36,490 nt of DNA, taken from NCBI GenBank assembly GCA_964557375.1, contig CAZKZZ010000021.1, forward strand, positions 1 through 36,490. Direction: 5' to 3'. The position numbers and the translations under genes were made by a program. The DNA comes from CAZKZZ01 sp964557375. Its GTDB lineage: Bacteria; Spirochaetota; Spirochaetia; SPDA01; CAZJBZ01. The notes beneath the pieces were generated by a model. That model did not search any database and was not told the DNA's origin. It saw only the letters and a list, made by a program, of their open reading frames with translations. Below, one piece after another: positions 6,510-15,289 of the stretch; within the stretch, counting starts at the first letter, position 1, and every line of letters starts with the position of its first letter.

Positions 6510-7587
6510 CAAATATACTGAGCTGGATTTGATTCCTCTCGAAGTCGAAGAAGATGAAATCGAACAGCCGGAAGACGTGGATGCAGGTATTCTCGACCTC
6601 GACTGTGTTCACATGTGGCAGAAATCATACGAAAACAGTGTCCTCCCCTTCGTTATCCTAGATAAACAGCTTCGATTTCTATGGGAGAATGAACAATACA
6701 GAGAACAATTCAATAGAGGCAAAACCCGGTTTGGTGAACACATGGTAAAACTGTTTTCTAACTTTTTGGGAGAAGAGGACATCAGTAATATCTATCGGAA
6801 TATCAAAACGGTGGATTCTGGATTCTCCTGGAGAGGACGGCTCGAAACCGGAGGCAGACAATTTAGGCGAATCATCGCTAACACGATGATCTTCCCCATA
6901 TTCGGTTCTCATCCTAGTACGGTGGGCGCTTCATCTCCGGTCGGCTACGGCGCTTTGTTCGATAACGTAACGGAAGAATACCAATCCTTATTGCGTTCGA
7001 CCTTCTTGAGCCTTCTCGAAGCTTCTAAAATGAAAGACAATGATACCGGCCGCCATATCGAGCGGGTAAACGAATATTCGAAGACGATCGCGTATGCCTT
7101 GTTCAACATGGAACATTATCCCGAAATCGATATGCAGTTCATTGACGATATCGGGTTTCTCGCCGCTATGCACGATGTCGGTAAAATCGGTACACCGGAT
7201 GATATTCTCAATAAAACAGGACCGCTCGATGACCGCGAATGGAAAGTCATGAAGGAGCACACCATAAACGGTGCCTACATTCTCAGCACGTACTCGAACC
7301 CCATGGCAAAAGAAATTGCCCTCTTCCATCATGAACGGTGGGACGGGAGTGGTTACCCGTACAATCTTTCAGAAGACATGATTCCCCTCCCCTCGAGAAT
7401 CGTGGCCATTGCCGATGTTTATGACGCCCTGCGTATGGAGCGCAGTTACAAAGAAGCGTACTCTCATGAAAAATCATTCGGTATCCTCGTCGAGTCATCG
7501 GGAACGCACTTCGACCCTCAGCTCATCTCGTTGATAGAAACCCAAGAGGCCGAGTTCGAGGCAATCTACAATCGGCTTGCGGATTAA
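6499..7587 (+). CDS. PAS/HD-GYP domain protein, probable c-di-GMP phosphodiesterase
   Basis: Protein of 362 residues from the ATG at 6499, which lies inside the end of tsaB; a TTG at 6484 is an alternative. An acidic N-terminal tail (about 35 residues) is followed by a PAS-like sensor region (roughly 40-150; VLPFVILDKQLRFLWENEQY) and a full HD-GYP domain (about 165-355). Metal and catalytic motifs are intact: HDVGK at residues 225-229 and HHERWDGSGYP starting near residue 277, with ADVYDAL downstream. HD-GYP enzymes hydrolyse c-di-GMP. No receiver domain or membrane segment is visible, so the PAS domain is the likely input. Together with the upstream PilZ protein it suggests c-di-GMP control of motility. 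Its stop codon overlaps the csrA stop from the other strand at TTAA 7584-7587. Confidence 0.92.
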   Translation: MDNDKYTELDLIPLEVEEDEIEQPEDVDAGILDLDCVHMWQKSYENSVLPFVILDKQLRFLWENEQYREQFNRGKTRFGEHMVKLFSNFLGEEDISNIYRNIKTVDSGFSWRGRLETGGRQFRRIIANTMIFPIFGSHPSTVGASSPVGYGALFDNVTEEYQSLLRSTFLSLLEASKMKDNDTGRHIERVNEYSKTIAYALFNMEHYPEIDMQFIDDIGFLAAMHDVGKIGTPDDILNKTGPLDDREWKVMKEHTINGAYILSTYSNPMAKEIALFHHERWDGSGYPYNLSEDMIPLPSRIVAIADVYDALRMERSYKEAYSHEKSFGILVESSGTHFDPQLISLIETQEAEFEAIYNRLAD

Positions 7588-7826
7588 TCCTGTTTTTTAT
7601 CGATTTTTTTTAGATCTTCGATCTGGGGAATACGGCTCGGATTTGCCTGAGCAGCAGCTTTGTTCTCTTCCTGAATGGCGTTGTACACTTCCAATCGGTA
7701 CACTTTTACATTTTTTGGAGCTTTAATGCCGAGTTTTGCTTGGTCCCCTTTGATGTCGACGATAGATATTTCTATCTGGTCTCCGATGATTATACTCTCG
7801 TTTATGCGGCGGGCTAATATCAGCAT
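7584..7826 (-). CDS. csrA: Carbon storage regulator CsrA
   Basis: RNA-binding dimer that recognises GGA in hairpin loops near ribosome sites and usually represses translation; flagellin mRNA is its classic target where FliW is present. The protein has 80 residues. MLILARRINESIIIGD and KLGIKAPKNVKVYRLEVY are the canonical strands, and the RNA-binding arginine of the YRLE motif is present. A C-terminal tail of about 20 residues (PSRIPQIEDLKKIDKKQD) extends beyond the short E. coli type, as in other bacteria with FliW. It is the last gene of the flgN-flgK-flgL-fliW-csrA operon, 5 bases after fliW, and its stop overlaps that of the HD-GYP gene. Confidence 0.97.
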   Translation of the reverse strand: MLILARRINESIIIGDQIEISIVDIKGDQAKLGIKAPKNVKVYRLEVYNAIQEENKAAAQANPSRIPQIEDLKKIDKKQD

Positions 7827-7831
7827 ACCGA

Positions 7832-8272
7832 TTACGCCTTTAATCCGGCCAGTTCATCCAATATGTGGTGGCGGACCTTCCATTTCGGATTGTTAGAGAT
7901 AGCCTGTCTTCCGATCCGATCGACCTTATTGACAATAATCGGTCCCTGCAGATTGGCAGTCATCTTCTGCTGGTTCTCCGGTATCGTAACAATAGCGAAC
8001 ACCAAAATATTCTCTTGTGTTGTAATACCGATTTCGGCCAGCTCATCATCCGGCACATCGATTTCATAATCAGGGCGGAAGACGAACGGATTTATCAAGA
8101 TAAACGCTATTTCGGGGACTTCCATAGACTGGAGCCAGTAAAACGGCTGCTGTTTTGCATCGATAAGCACATAATTTTTAAGGCTTTCAAATCCAAGGAT
8201 CCCGAAGGGGAATACTATTTTTTGTCTTTCATCAACATCGATAACGCCGTACGGTTTGGTATGAACCTGCAT
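7832..8272 (-). CDS. fliW: Flagellar assembly factor FliW
   Basis: FliW binds free flagellin and also CsrA, so that CsrA repression of flagellin is relieved when cytoplasmic flagellin is low. The protein has 146 residues, the normal length. Family features are KIVFPFGILGFESLKNYVL near the N-terminus, the block INPFVFRPDYEIDVPDDEL, and the C-terminal NPKWKVRHHILD. It is placed 18 bases after flgL and 5 bases before csrA, the standard fliW-csrA pair. The pairing with flaB in this window is consistent with the partner-switch circuit described in Bacillus subtilis; operation of that circuit here is inference. Confidence 0.96.
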   Translation of the reverse strand: MQVHTKPYGVIDVDERQKIVFPFGILGFESLKNYVLIDAKQQPFYWLQSMEVPEIAFILINPFVFRPDYEIDVPDDELAEIGITTQENILVFAIVTIPENQQKMTANLQGPIIVNKVDRIGRQAISNNPKWKVRHHILDELAGLKA

Positions 8273-8290
8273 ATTTGCTACTTCGTCCCC

Positions 8291-9538
8291 CTATCTAAGA
8301 AAATCGAGCAGAGTCGGCCGGAGAATTCTTCCGGCAGTCTGCAATGCTGCTTTGTGGGTGTATTCGAGCATTTTCAAATTTGTGATAGCCGCGGCCATGT
8401 CCAGGTCCGTCTCTCTCGAATCATTTCCGACAACCTTCGGGATCTCGGCATCGATTCGCTTTGCAATAAACTGGAGCCGTTCATCCTGAGCTCCGAGCTC
8501 AGCCATCTCCGTGAGCACGTTATTGAGGGCCGAATCAATACCCCGCAAGGCGGACCCACCGGTGTCTATTACATCACCATTATAGAGAGAATCCCGCACG
8601 TGTATGATCATGTCGTACATAGAGCCCCCGGTAATTCGAGCATCATCGGCGATGTTGTTGGGGGGCAGGTGGCCGTTCTCGGAAAGGACACCCAAATCTT
8701 TGAAAACCGTCGACTCGCCTACATCCTCCATCCAGAGCTGATGGGCCGTGGTTGTCTGAAGTACGAGAGAGTTCTGCACCGGATCGAGCTTTGCTTTTAC
8801 CGAAACATCGGCGCTGTTTATCTTAGCGATAATTGCGTGGACCGTATCTCCGGCCCTCAGCTGGATCTCGGTCCCGTCGATCATAATTGCACTGTCTGCA
8901 GGCACCTGATAATTTACGGCATCTCTCGATGCAATCAACGTCTGCTGCTCGGCCCAGAACGCTTTGTTACCAACCACCCCGGTATTTACATAACTGCCGT
9001 CTGAAATTTCGGCCATGCTGTTGTGGATCGTGCCGACATATTCGACATCGGTTATCACTTTCCCTACCCCTTCCCGTACATGCCCCTCTACAGTGCGGAA
9101 TGGCTCACTCTGGTTCCTGTCTCCAGCGAACAGGTATGTTCCTTCCGGCCCTCGTGCATTGCCGATTTCGACCAGCTCATTGAGCAGCTGATTTACCTCT
9201 TCGGCCATGTAGGTGGTCTCCTGCTTGGAGAAGGTCCCGTGCGCGCCCGCTACAGCGATCTCTCTTACCCGCTGGAGAATGTTGACTGTTTCCTGCATGT
9301 ATCCTTCCGCGGTTCTATACTGACTTTGAATGGTACCGACATTGTCCGCAAACTTCGTAAGCCGGGTAAGGGCCGATTTGAACCGTACGGAATGGGCGGC
9401 GGACACGGGGTCGTCCCGAAGGTTTAAGATCCTGGTCTGACCTGCAATTTTATTCTGCATATCATTCATCTTCCATTCCCGGAGTCTGAGATGATGCTGC
9501 ATGTCCATATTCGGTAAATAGGTACTCACACGTTTCAT
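8291..9538 (-). CDS. flgL: Flagellar hook-filament junction protein FlgL (HAP3)
   Basis: Second junction protein between hook and filament, exported by the flagellar type III system. It has 415 residues. The N-terminal flagellin-like helix is visible (MQNKIAGQTRILNLRDDP, then SALTRLTKFADNVGTIQSQY), with NARGPEGTYLFAGDRNQSEP closing that domain, and the C-terminal helix runs LKMLEYTHKAALQTAGRIL and ends LLDFLR. It begins 5 bases after flgK, so the two are translationally linked. The plus strand opposite this gene and fliW carries a long open frame that I regard as an artefact. Confidence 0.95.
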   Translation of the reverse strand: MKRVSTYLPNMDMQHHLRLREWKMNDMQNKIAGQTRILNLRDDPVSAAHSVRFKSALTRLTKFADNVGTIQSQYRTAEGYMQETVNILQRVREIAVAGAHGTFSKQETTYMAEEVNQLLNELVEIGNARGPEGTYLFAGDRNQSEPFRTVEGHVREGVGKVITDVEYVGTIHNSMAEISDGSYVNTGVVGNKAFWAEQQTLIASRDAVNYQVPADSAIMIDGTEIQLRAGDTVHAIIAKINSADVSVKAKLDPVQNSLVLQTTTAHQLWMEDVGESTVFKDLGVLSENGHLPPNNIADDARITGGSMYDMIIHVRDSLYNGDVIDTGGSALRGIDSALNNVLTEMAELGAQDERLQFIAKRIDAEIPKVVGNDSRETDLDMAAAITNLKMLEYTHKAALQTAGRILRPTLLDFLR

Positions 9539-9543
9539 TTACT

Positions 9544-11421
9544 CTACACTCCCATCCTGTTTATCAGTACATCGAGCATATTGTTGACCTCTGAGACATA
9601 TCGGGCAGCGGCAGTATACCCGTGCTGGAACTTGATCATCTGGGCGAGCTCCTCATCGATATTTACCCCGGAAATCGATTCTCTCATATCCTTGAGCTCT
9701 TTCATAACGAGGTCCTCGGTTTGGAGGGCCAACTCCGCCTCCTCGCCTTTGAGCCCCGCTTCCGCGACGGCGGAAGAGAAATATTCATCGAAACTGGTCA
9801 ATTTTCCGACCATGACCGGCTTGTTTCTAAGGGACGCTATCTCCAAGGCGGCGGAGCCGTCACCCGGCTCAGCGGGCCTTCCATTCTCACCAAACCCGGC
9901 CGCGATGGAGCGTACATCCTCCATAACACCCCGGTTTACTTCGATCCATCCGGAAGGATGGCTCAACGGAGCAACGGAGTAATCGAGCTCACCCCCTTGA
10001 AGTGCCAGAACAGCATCCGGGCCGCCCCAGTCATAAGCGCCGTCACCACCGCTTGCTTCGAGCATACCGGCATATCCGACGAGAAACTGTCCCGAATCTT
10101 CGATATGCCGTATTACGAAATCGGGATTTTCGCGCAGATCGGCAGGGGTCGCTTTCATAACCAGTCTGTTGTTTCGGTCAAGTCCTGCTACTACCTCGGA
10201 CCCGGAGGTGTTGATGCGTCTGATTACCGCCCCCACCGTGTCATTAGGACCGTAGGGTATTTCAATGAGACCCTCGGGGGACGAAAGTGTTAATGTTCCT
10301 TCGATTCCGATATGCTGTTCCATATCGAGTCCGTTTCTGCCGGTAATCCGATAGATGTAGCTCGAGTCGAAGGTCCCGTCACCGTCTCTGTCATAATTGC
10401 CTAAAACATTGTTGATTGCGGGATACTCGGTAAAAAAGTCCTGTCCTGTCCTTCCGTTTAGTCCCCACGCTTCTCGATGGACCGAATTGACCATATCTAC
10501 AAAGTTTATGGTCATCATATCCAGTTTCTGTATCTCCCCGCGCACGTCACTATCACGCAGCTCGACCAGACCGGCCAATTTTCCTCCCCGGAACTGTGCC
10601 TGTTCTCCGTTCGCCTGCCAGACCACATCCGAATAACCCTCATTCTGAGGGTTTGATTCGGTAGTCAGAAGGTGGGTGTTTCTCCCCTGAATTACAATGA
10701 GGCCCGCCGTGTGAACGGTAAACTCATCCGGGTCGCGATTATCGACTGTTATATTGATCAAAGAAGAGAGTTTCTCCACGAGGAGGTCCCGCCGGTCCAG
10801 CAGGTCGTTGGGGTTATCTCCCATCGCTTTTACTTTGACAATCTGCTCGTTGAGATCAGCAATATCGGTAATAAAACCGTTTATCTGCTCTACGGTGGCG
10901 GTTACATCCTGTTCTAGCATCTCCCGTATCTCTTTGAGGCCGTGGTACCTGTGCTGTATGCCTTCGATTAGCATCTGCCCCCGGTGGGCAACCGATTTCC
11001 GTACTGCTGTCTCAGACGGATTAATGGATAACTCCTGCCAGGATTCCCAGAACTTGTCCATCAACGCCCGCACACCCAGGTCGGTCGGTTCGTTGTAGAC
11101 CTGTTCGACCATCAGCAGGTACTTGTCCCGCGCGCCCCAGTACCCCTGCCCGTTTGCCCGTTTGACGATGCGCCCCTCGAGAATTTCGTCTTTAATTCGC
11201 TCGATCGAGGCGACTCCCACACCCTGCCCTATCTGCCCGGGCGTTTCTTCGCGGTTGAGCTGCGGAACGTAGAGCGGATCGGTGGGGTTGAGCTGGACCC
11301 GCTGCCGGCTGTATCCTTCAGTTCCGGCATTGCTGAGGTTGTGTCCGACTGTGGTCAAACCCTGCTGATGAGCAATGAGACTTCGTTTGCCCATTTCTAT
11401 TCCGGTAAAAGTGGACTGCAT
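9544..11421 (-). CDS. flgK: Flagellar hook-associated protein FlgK (HAP1)
   Basis: First junction protein on the hook. It has 625 residues. The N-terminus matches the rod/hook family (STFTGIEMGKRSLIAHQQGL, then TTVGHNLSNAGTEGYSRQRV), with long coiled-coil helices around residues 150-220 and a C-terminal D0 helix (MIKFQHGYTAAARYVSEVN, ending MLDVLINRMGV). The region between about residues 330 and 500 is a beta-rich insert (AINNVLGNYDRDGDGTFDSS), typical of the long spirochaete FlgK. It is 25 bases after flgN and 5 bases before flgL. Its chaperone is probably the preceding gene product. Confidence 0.96.
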   Translation of the reverse strand: MQSTFTGIEMGKRSLIAHQQGLTTVGHNLSNAGTEGYSRQRVQLNPTDPLYVPQLNREETPGQIGQGVGVASIERIKDEILEGRIVKRANGQGYWGARDKYLLMVEQVYNEPTDLGVRALMDKFWESWQELSINPSETAVRKSVAHRGQMLIEGIQHRYHGLKEIREMLEQDVTATVEQINGFITDIADLNEQIVKVKAMGDNPNDLLDRRDLLVEKLSSLINITVDNRDPDEFTVHTAGLIVIQGRNTHLLTTESNPQNEGYSDVVWQANGEQAQFRGGKLAGLVELRDSDVRGEIQKLDMMTINFVDMVNSVHREAWGLNGRTGQDFFTEYPAINNVLGNYDRDGDGTFDSSYIYRITGRNGLDMEQHIGIEGTLTLSSPEGLIEIPYGPNDTVGAVIRRINTSGSEVVAGLDRNNRLVMKATPADLRENPDFVIRHIEDSGQFLVGYAGMLEASGGDGAYDWGGPDAVLALQGGELDYSVAPLSHPSGWIEVNRGVMEDVRSIAAGFGENGRPAEPGDGSAALEIASLRNKPVMVGKLTSFDEYFSSAVAEAGLKGEEAELALQTEDLVMKELKDMRESISGVNIDEELAQMIKFQHGYTAAARYVSEVNNMLDVLINRMGV

Positions 11422-11446
11422 TTTTTTCCCCTATAGTTTAATTCAC

Positions 11447-11944
11447 CTATAATCGGTGGCTGATGACCATTGGATCGGTTTCCTTGCTGGTCTCCTTGCC
11501 GTCCTTTGCATAAATTTTGCCTTTACGGTGCGGAAAAACCTCTTCCAATATGTGGTTCATCGTTTCTCTCATCGAACTGATATAGGTATCTATACCTGCT
11601 GTGATACTCTGCATCTGGTACACTGCCAACTTTAGTTCACGATAGAGATATCCGAGTCTGTCCCGCTCCCCGGTGGGAAGATGGACGATAACGTGGTAAA
11701 AGTTGGCCCGGCTTTCTTCTCCGGTATAGCTGCAAAGCTCCTCAAACAAGGAATCCCGCTCCTCTTCGAGCACCTGAATCCGTTCGGAAGTTTTTTGACT
11801 CTCTTCTATTGCTCCGTTGAGGTTTTTCCAGTCTTTATCGAAAAGATGCTGCTTAACTTCGAGTTCCTGATCACAGAACTGTTTTATAGCATGAATTTCT
11901 TCCGAAATTGCATCTGTTAATCTTTCTACGATCGTCTGTTCCAT
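11447..11944 (-). CDS. flgN: FlgN-type flagellar export chaperone
   Basis: Helical, charged protein of 165 residues, first gene of the flgK-flgL-fliW-csrA operon. FlgN-family proteins bind the C-termini of FlgK and FlgL in the cytoplasm and deliver them to the export gate. Here the support is the helical N-terminal half (VERLTDAISEEIHAIKQFCD, EEERDSLFEEL), the length and above all the position just before flgK; sequence similarity in this family is weak. An AAGGAG ribosome site lies 11 bases before the ATG (11956-11961 on the complementary strand). The operon promoter should lie between 11945 and about 12040, but I could not pick out a convincing sigma28 or sigma70 site there. Confidence 0.82.
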   Translation of the reverse strand: MEQTIVERLTDAISEEIHAIKQFCDQELEVKQHLFDKDWKNLNGAIEESQKTSERIQVLEEERDSLFEELCSYTGEESRANFYHVIVHLPTGERDRLGYLYRELKLAVYQMQSITAGIDTYISSMRETMNHILEEVFPHRKGKIYAKDGKETSKETDPMVISHRL

Positions 11945-12002
11945 TTATGCTGGTACTCCTTATTCTTATTCTCGGTGTTTTTACCCTTTGGTTGAGTGAT
12001 TC

Positions 12003-12031
12003 TTGCGAAGATGCTGAAAAACTGGTAATAC
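12003..12031 (+). promoter_or_regulatory. Candidate promoter of the acyl-ACP thioesterase gene
   Basis: TTGCGA (12003-12008), a 17-base spacer and TAATAC (12026-12031). The -10 ends 6 bases before the ATG at 12038 and there is no Shine-Dalgarno sequence, so a leaderless transcript is plausible. Confidence 0.4.
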
Positions 12032-12037
12032 ATAATT

Positions 12038-12790
12038 ATGGAAGATAAATCTAAAAAACCTGTGTGGAGAGACGATTACACCGTCCGTTCGTACGAAGTA
12101 AACAGAATGCAGGTCATCCAGTTTCCCAATCTCTGTCATTACCTGCAGGAGACCGCTTGGCACCACGCCGAAAACCTCGATTTCGGCTATTTCGACCTCG
12201 AAAAAAAGGGGCAGATGTGGGTCCTTGCCAGATTGGTAATAGAGATGGAAAAATTTCCGAGGTGGAATGATTCGATTACCGTTGAAACCTGGCCTAAGGG
12301 GACCGAGCGACTGTTTGCACTGAGGGATTACGTGATTTCCGACAAGGAGGGCAGCAGACTGGGGGCTGCCGCGAGTTTTTGGCTCGTTCTCGACAGTACA
12401 TCCAAAAAACCGCTGCGGCTTACCCAATTCAGGCACGATGTGCCGCTTTCAGAAGATAGACACGGTATAGATGAATCGTACAGCAAAATTCCGTCTCTCG
12501 AACCGAATGAACTCGGAACACCGTCTCTACGGGAAGTCCGCTTCAGTGATCTCGATCAGAACAATCATGTCAATTACGTCCAGTACATTCGGGGAATTAT
12601 CGACACCTATCCGCTTCAATATCACTCCGGGCATACCATCCGCAGGTTTGAAATCAATTACATGGCTGAGGCCGTGTATGGGGATAACATGGAAATCTTT
12701 TCTGCCGACCGCCCGGAACACACTCTTCATTCCGTAAAAAGAGGCGGGGTCGGCGAAGAATTATGCCGGGCCAAAATATACTGGAGTTAG
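12038..12790 (+). CDS. Acyl-ACP thioesterase (FatA/FatB-type double hot dog)
   Basis: Hydrolyses acyl-acyl carrier protein, releasing free fatty acid in the cytoplasm. It has 250 residues with two hot-dog repeats. The N-terminal half has the usual WRDDYTVRSYEVNRM and the helix LCHYLQETAWHHAENLDFGY; the strand-forming VLARLVIEMEKFPRWNDSIT follows. The second repeat carries the catalytic region with Asn and His, DLDQNNHVNYVQYIRG, aligning with the N-x-H block of plant and bacterial acyl-ACP thioesterases. It stands alone, divergent from flgN, with 26 bases to the end of the convergent transglutaminase-like gene. Its substrate chain length cannot be told. Confidence 0.92.
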   Translation: MEDKSKKPVWRDDYTVRSYEVNRMQVIQFPNLCHYLQETAWHHAENLDFGYFDLEKKGQMWVLARLVIEMEKFPRWNDSITVETWPKGTERLFALRDYVISDKEGSRLGAAASFWLVLDSTSKKPLRLTQFRHDVPLSEDRHGIDESYSKIPSLEPNELGTPSLREVRFSDLDQNNHVNYVQYIRGIIDTYPLQYHSGHTIRRFEINYMAEAVYGDNMEIFSADRPEHTLHSVKRGGVGEELCRAKIYWS

Positions 12791-12815
12791 ACGCCGGTCC
12801 GCACTGGCGGGTAAT

Positions 12816-14246
12816 TCAATAATCAGTCCTCTCGAGTATTCTCTTGTCTTTGAGCAGAATCGAGTTTCCCGGTACCTGCTCGAGTCCATTGGAAAGCAGT
12901 TTTTCGGCCTGCTCGTAGCTGCCGCTGTTGTACAGTTGTGCAAACCGGTTGTGTATATCGGCGGCGTAGTTGTGTCTGAAGACCCCCGCGGCTTCGCTCA
13001 GCTTGCGGCTTTTACCTACCAGCTCTTCAGCTTCTTCAATGATATCCAGACCGGCAAGCCACCCTTCCTCTTCTACTGTGTTCCGGGCTTTTTTGAGGTA
13101 GAGAAAAACGGAATACTCTTCAAATCTCTCCTGCGGTAATTTGTTTTGACTGTAGCTCTTCTTCAAAACGGAAATAGCTTCTCCGAACGGAAGCCGGTTT
13201 ATTTCGGTATACACCCGCTGGTCTTCGATTTTGTAGAGATACTGTTCGGCATCGGTCGTTTCGATAAAACCATCCGAGAGTTTCTTTTGTACAAAAGATT
13301 TCGCGTGTGAAAAATCGTTTTGCCGGATAAATGTCGTTACCTTATTATTTACGAGAATGTTGGCAAGGTCGCGGTATTTATTTCTGTTTCCGTACAGTTC
13401 GGTTATCAGCTCTAAGAAATCGAATGCCCTGTCATACTGCGTTTTTTGGTTTAACAGGGCCGCGTAATTGGTGAACTCTTTTACGAGCGCCTTCTCAGCT
13501 TCTTCGTCCTTGAGGATGGTGTAGCGGTCGACCGCCAGTTCGACCGCCCGGTGGTAATCCCGGGTACGCTCTAAAGCTGCTATCCTGTTCTGCAGTACAA
13601 AAGAGAGGAGCCCCCGGTCATCCGTCTCGGTCCGGAGCCTGTAGTTGCCGGGCGGAACGTAGGTGTACCCGGTGCGGCCGAACTTGTCGAAAAACTGTTT
13701 CTTCTCACCCGGCTTGTATCCGAACGAGTTTGTAGTCTCTACATCTATCGGGCCCTCGTCCGTTTCGACAGTACAAAAAACATGGTCCGGCGTATTGATG
13801 GTCCCGACGGAAAGGCCGACCGAACGGGCCAAGATCGTATACAGCAGAGAAGATGAGACACAGTTGTACACGCCTGTATCCAGGAGAACATCGAGCCTGG
13901 TCTGCTCTTCCCGGTACACCCGGGTGACGGTTTCATGCATAAAAGCGAGCACGCGGTCGCCGAGCGGCTGTTCGTCCCCATTCTCTTCTGCCTGGAGAGA
14001 ACGCTTTAACTGTGCTATAATTGAATCGAGCCGACTCATGTAGGGGGATAGGTCCTGCGGGTCTGAGCCCGAGAGAATCAGCCCATAGGAGGAAAGCTCT
14101 TTTATACTGAGGGGAACATCTTCCAACGCGAGCTTTCGGGCCGCATCGGAAGGAGTAATATCGGGGAAATCCTCTCCATAAACAGGTAAAAAAGAAACCA
14201 GTAACAGGAGAGCTGTTAATACTATAGATAATTGTATTTTCTTCAT
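12816..14246 (-). CDS. Exported transglutaminase-like protein with TPR-type helices
   Basis: From the ATG at 14246 the protein begins MKKIQLSIVLTALLLLVSF and has a clear signal peptide ending near VYG; a further ATG at 14264 would add six residues and spoil it. A transglutaminase-like papain-fold domain lies around residues 60-190. The triad is visible: Cys in YNCVSSSLLYTILARSVGL (near residue 130), His in TPDHVFCTVET and Asp in IDVETTN. The remaining 280 residues are helical repeats (KYRDLANILVNNKVTTF, YEQAEKLLSNGLEQVPGN), consistent with TPR. It is probably periplasmic, acting on proteins or peptidoglycan peptides, or simply binding a partner. The gene is divergent from trxB and convergent with the thioesterase. 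The substrate is unknown. Confidence 0.85.
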   Translation of the reverse strand: MKKIQLSIVLTALLLLVSFLPVYGEDFPDITPSDAARKLALEDVPLSIKELSSYGLILSGSDPQDLSPYMSRLDSIIAQLKRSLQAEENGDEQPLGDRVLAFMHETVTRVYREEQTRLDVLLDTGVYNCVSSSLLYTILARSVGLSVGTINTPDHVFCTVETDEGPIDVETTNSFGYKPGEKKQFFDKFGRTGYTYVPPGNYRLRTETDDRGLLSFVLQNRIAALERTRDYHRAVELAVDRYTILKDEEAEKALVKEFTNYAALLNQKTQYDRAFDFLELITELYGNRNKYRDLANILVNNKVTTFIRQNDFSHAKSFVQKKLSDGFIETTDAEQYLYKIEDQRVYTEINRLPFGEAISVLKKSYSQNKLPQERFEEYSVFLYLKKARNTVEEEGWLAGLDIIEEAEELVGKSRKLSEAAGVFRHNYAADIHNRFAQLYNSGSYEQAEKLLSNGLEQVPGNSILLKDKRILERTDY

Positions 14247-14278
14247 GTAACTATTTTCCGCCATATAGTGTATTTATT

Positions 14279-14307
14279 ATATTAATCACAACGTACGTGA
14301 AAAACAA
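14279..14307 (-). promoter_or_regulatory. Candidate promoter of the transglutaminase-like gene
   Basis: On the minus strand TTGTTT (14302-14307), a 17-base spacer and TAATAT (14279-14284); a second possible -10, TATAAT, overlaps it at 14277-14282. Transcription would start close to 14272, upstream of the preferred ATG at 14246. Confidence 0.45.
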
Positions 14308-14341
14308 CCATTTTTGAAGAAACAAAGAAGAGGAGTTAAAC

Positions 14342-15277
14342 ATGACAGTGGACAAAGACTTGATTATTATCGGCGGCGGGGCCGCCGGCTTGAGTGCGGC
14401 ACAGTACGCGGCCCGTTCCAATCTCGACGTGGTGCTTTTTGAAGAAATGGCCACCGGGGGACAAATACTTATCATCGATAATATGGAAAACTATCCGGGA
14501 TTTCCCGAACCTGTAGAGGGTTTCGAATTTTCTCAGCGAATGGAAAAACAGGCAAAGCAGTTTGGAGCGGAGATCGTCTTGACTACTGTCAAGGGCATGG
14601 AAAATAAAAACGGCTACTTTACGGTGGAAACGGGGAAAGGGACCTATACGACCTACGCCGTGATTTTGGCAACAGGGGCGAAACATAAACACCTCGACAT
14701 TCCGGGAGAAAAAGAGTTTACAGGCAGAGGAGTGTCTTACTGTGCCACCTGCGACGGCCCCTTTTTCAGAGGGAAAAAGATACTGGTAGTCGGAGGCGGG
14801 GATGCTGCCTGTGATGAGGCCGGTTTTCTCGCAAACTTGAGTGAAAACGTGGTGCTTATTCACAGAAGGGACCGTTTTCGGGCCCAGAAGGCATTAGCCG
14901 AGCGGGTCCTGAACAATCCCAATATCGAAGTGCGGTTCAATACGGTTGCAAAAGAGATTCGCGGAAAAGACAAAGTGGAGAAAGTGCTTCTCGAAAAGAC
15001 CGACAGCGGGGAGAGTTACGAAGAAGAGATGGATGCGGTTTTTATCTTTGTCGGTTCTATTCCCCAGACACAGCTCGTCCCCGAACTCTCCAAAGATGAG
15101 GGAGGGTATATCGTCACTAACCAGAGAATGGAAACGGAAGTTCCCGGTCTGTACGCGGTCGGCGACCTGCGAAATACGCCTTTCCGGCAGGTCGTTGTCT
15201 CCGCTTCGGACGGGGCCATTGCCGCCCATTGCGCTTCCCAATATATTGACGATATAAGAGGAGAGGCGTATAAATAA
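14342..15277 (+). CDS. trxB: Thioredoxin reductase
   Basis: NADPH- and FAD-dependent reductase of thioredoxin, cytoplasmic, 311 residues (normal). The FAD site is at the N-terminus (IIIGGGAAGLSAAQYAAR), the redox-active disulfide is CATC near residues 137-140, the NADPH Rossmann loop is VVGGGDAACDEAGFL and the NADPH phosphate site HRRDRFRA follows. The second FAD motif is GLYAVGDLRNTPFRQ. AGAGGAG lies 6 bases before the ATG (14329-14335), a strong ribosome site. It is divergent from the transglutaminase-like gene and 12 bases ahead of the GH3 gene, which may be co-transcribed. No thioredoxin gene is in the window. Confidence 0.97.
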   Translation: MTVDKDLIIIGGGAAGLSAAQYAARSNLDVVLFEEMATGGQILIIDNMENYPGFPEPVEGFEFSQRMEKQAKQFGAEIVLTTVKGMENKNGYFTVETGKGTYTTYAVILATGAKHKHLDIPGEKEFTGRGVSYCATCDGPFFRGKKILVVGGGDAACDEAGFLANLSENVVLIHRRDRFRAQKALAERVLNNPNIEVRFNTVAKEIRGKDKVEKVLLEKTDSGESYEEEMDAVFIFVGSIPQTQLVPELSKDEGGYIVTNQRMETEVPGLYAVGDLRNTPFRQVVVSASDGAIAAHCASQYIDDIRGEAYK

Positions 15278-15289
15278 AAGTCAGTTTTT

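Noticed and set aside
7865..9004. 379-codon plus-strand open frame opposite fliW and flgL
   Set aside because: Its residues show no domain pattern, and both minus-strand genes are well-supported families. Long antisense frames are common opposite genes with this codon use.
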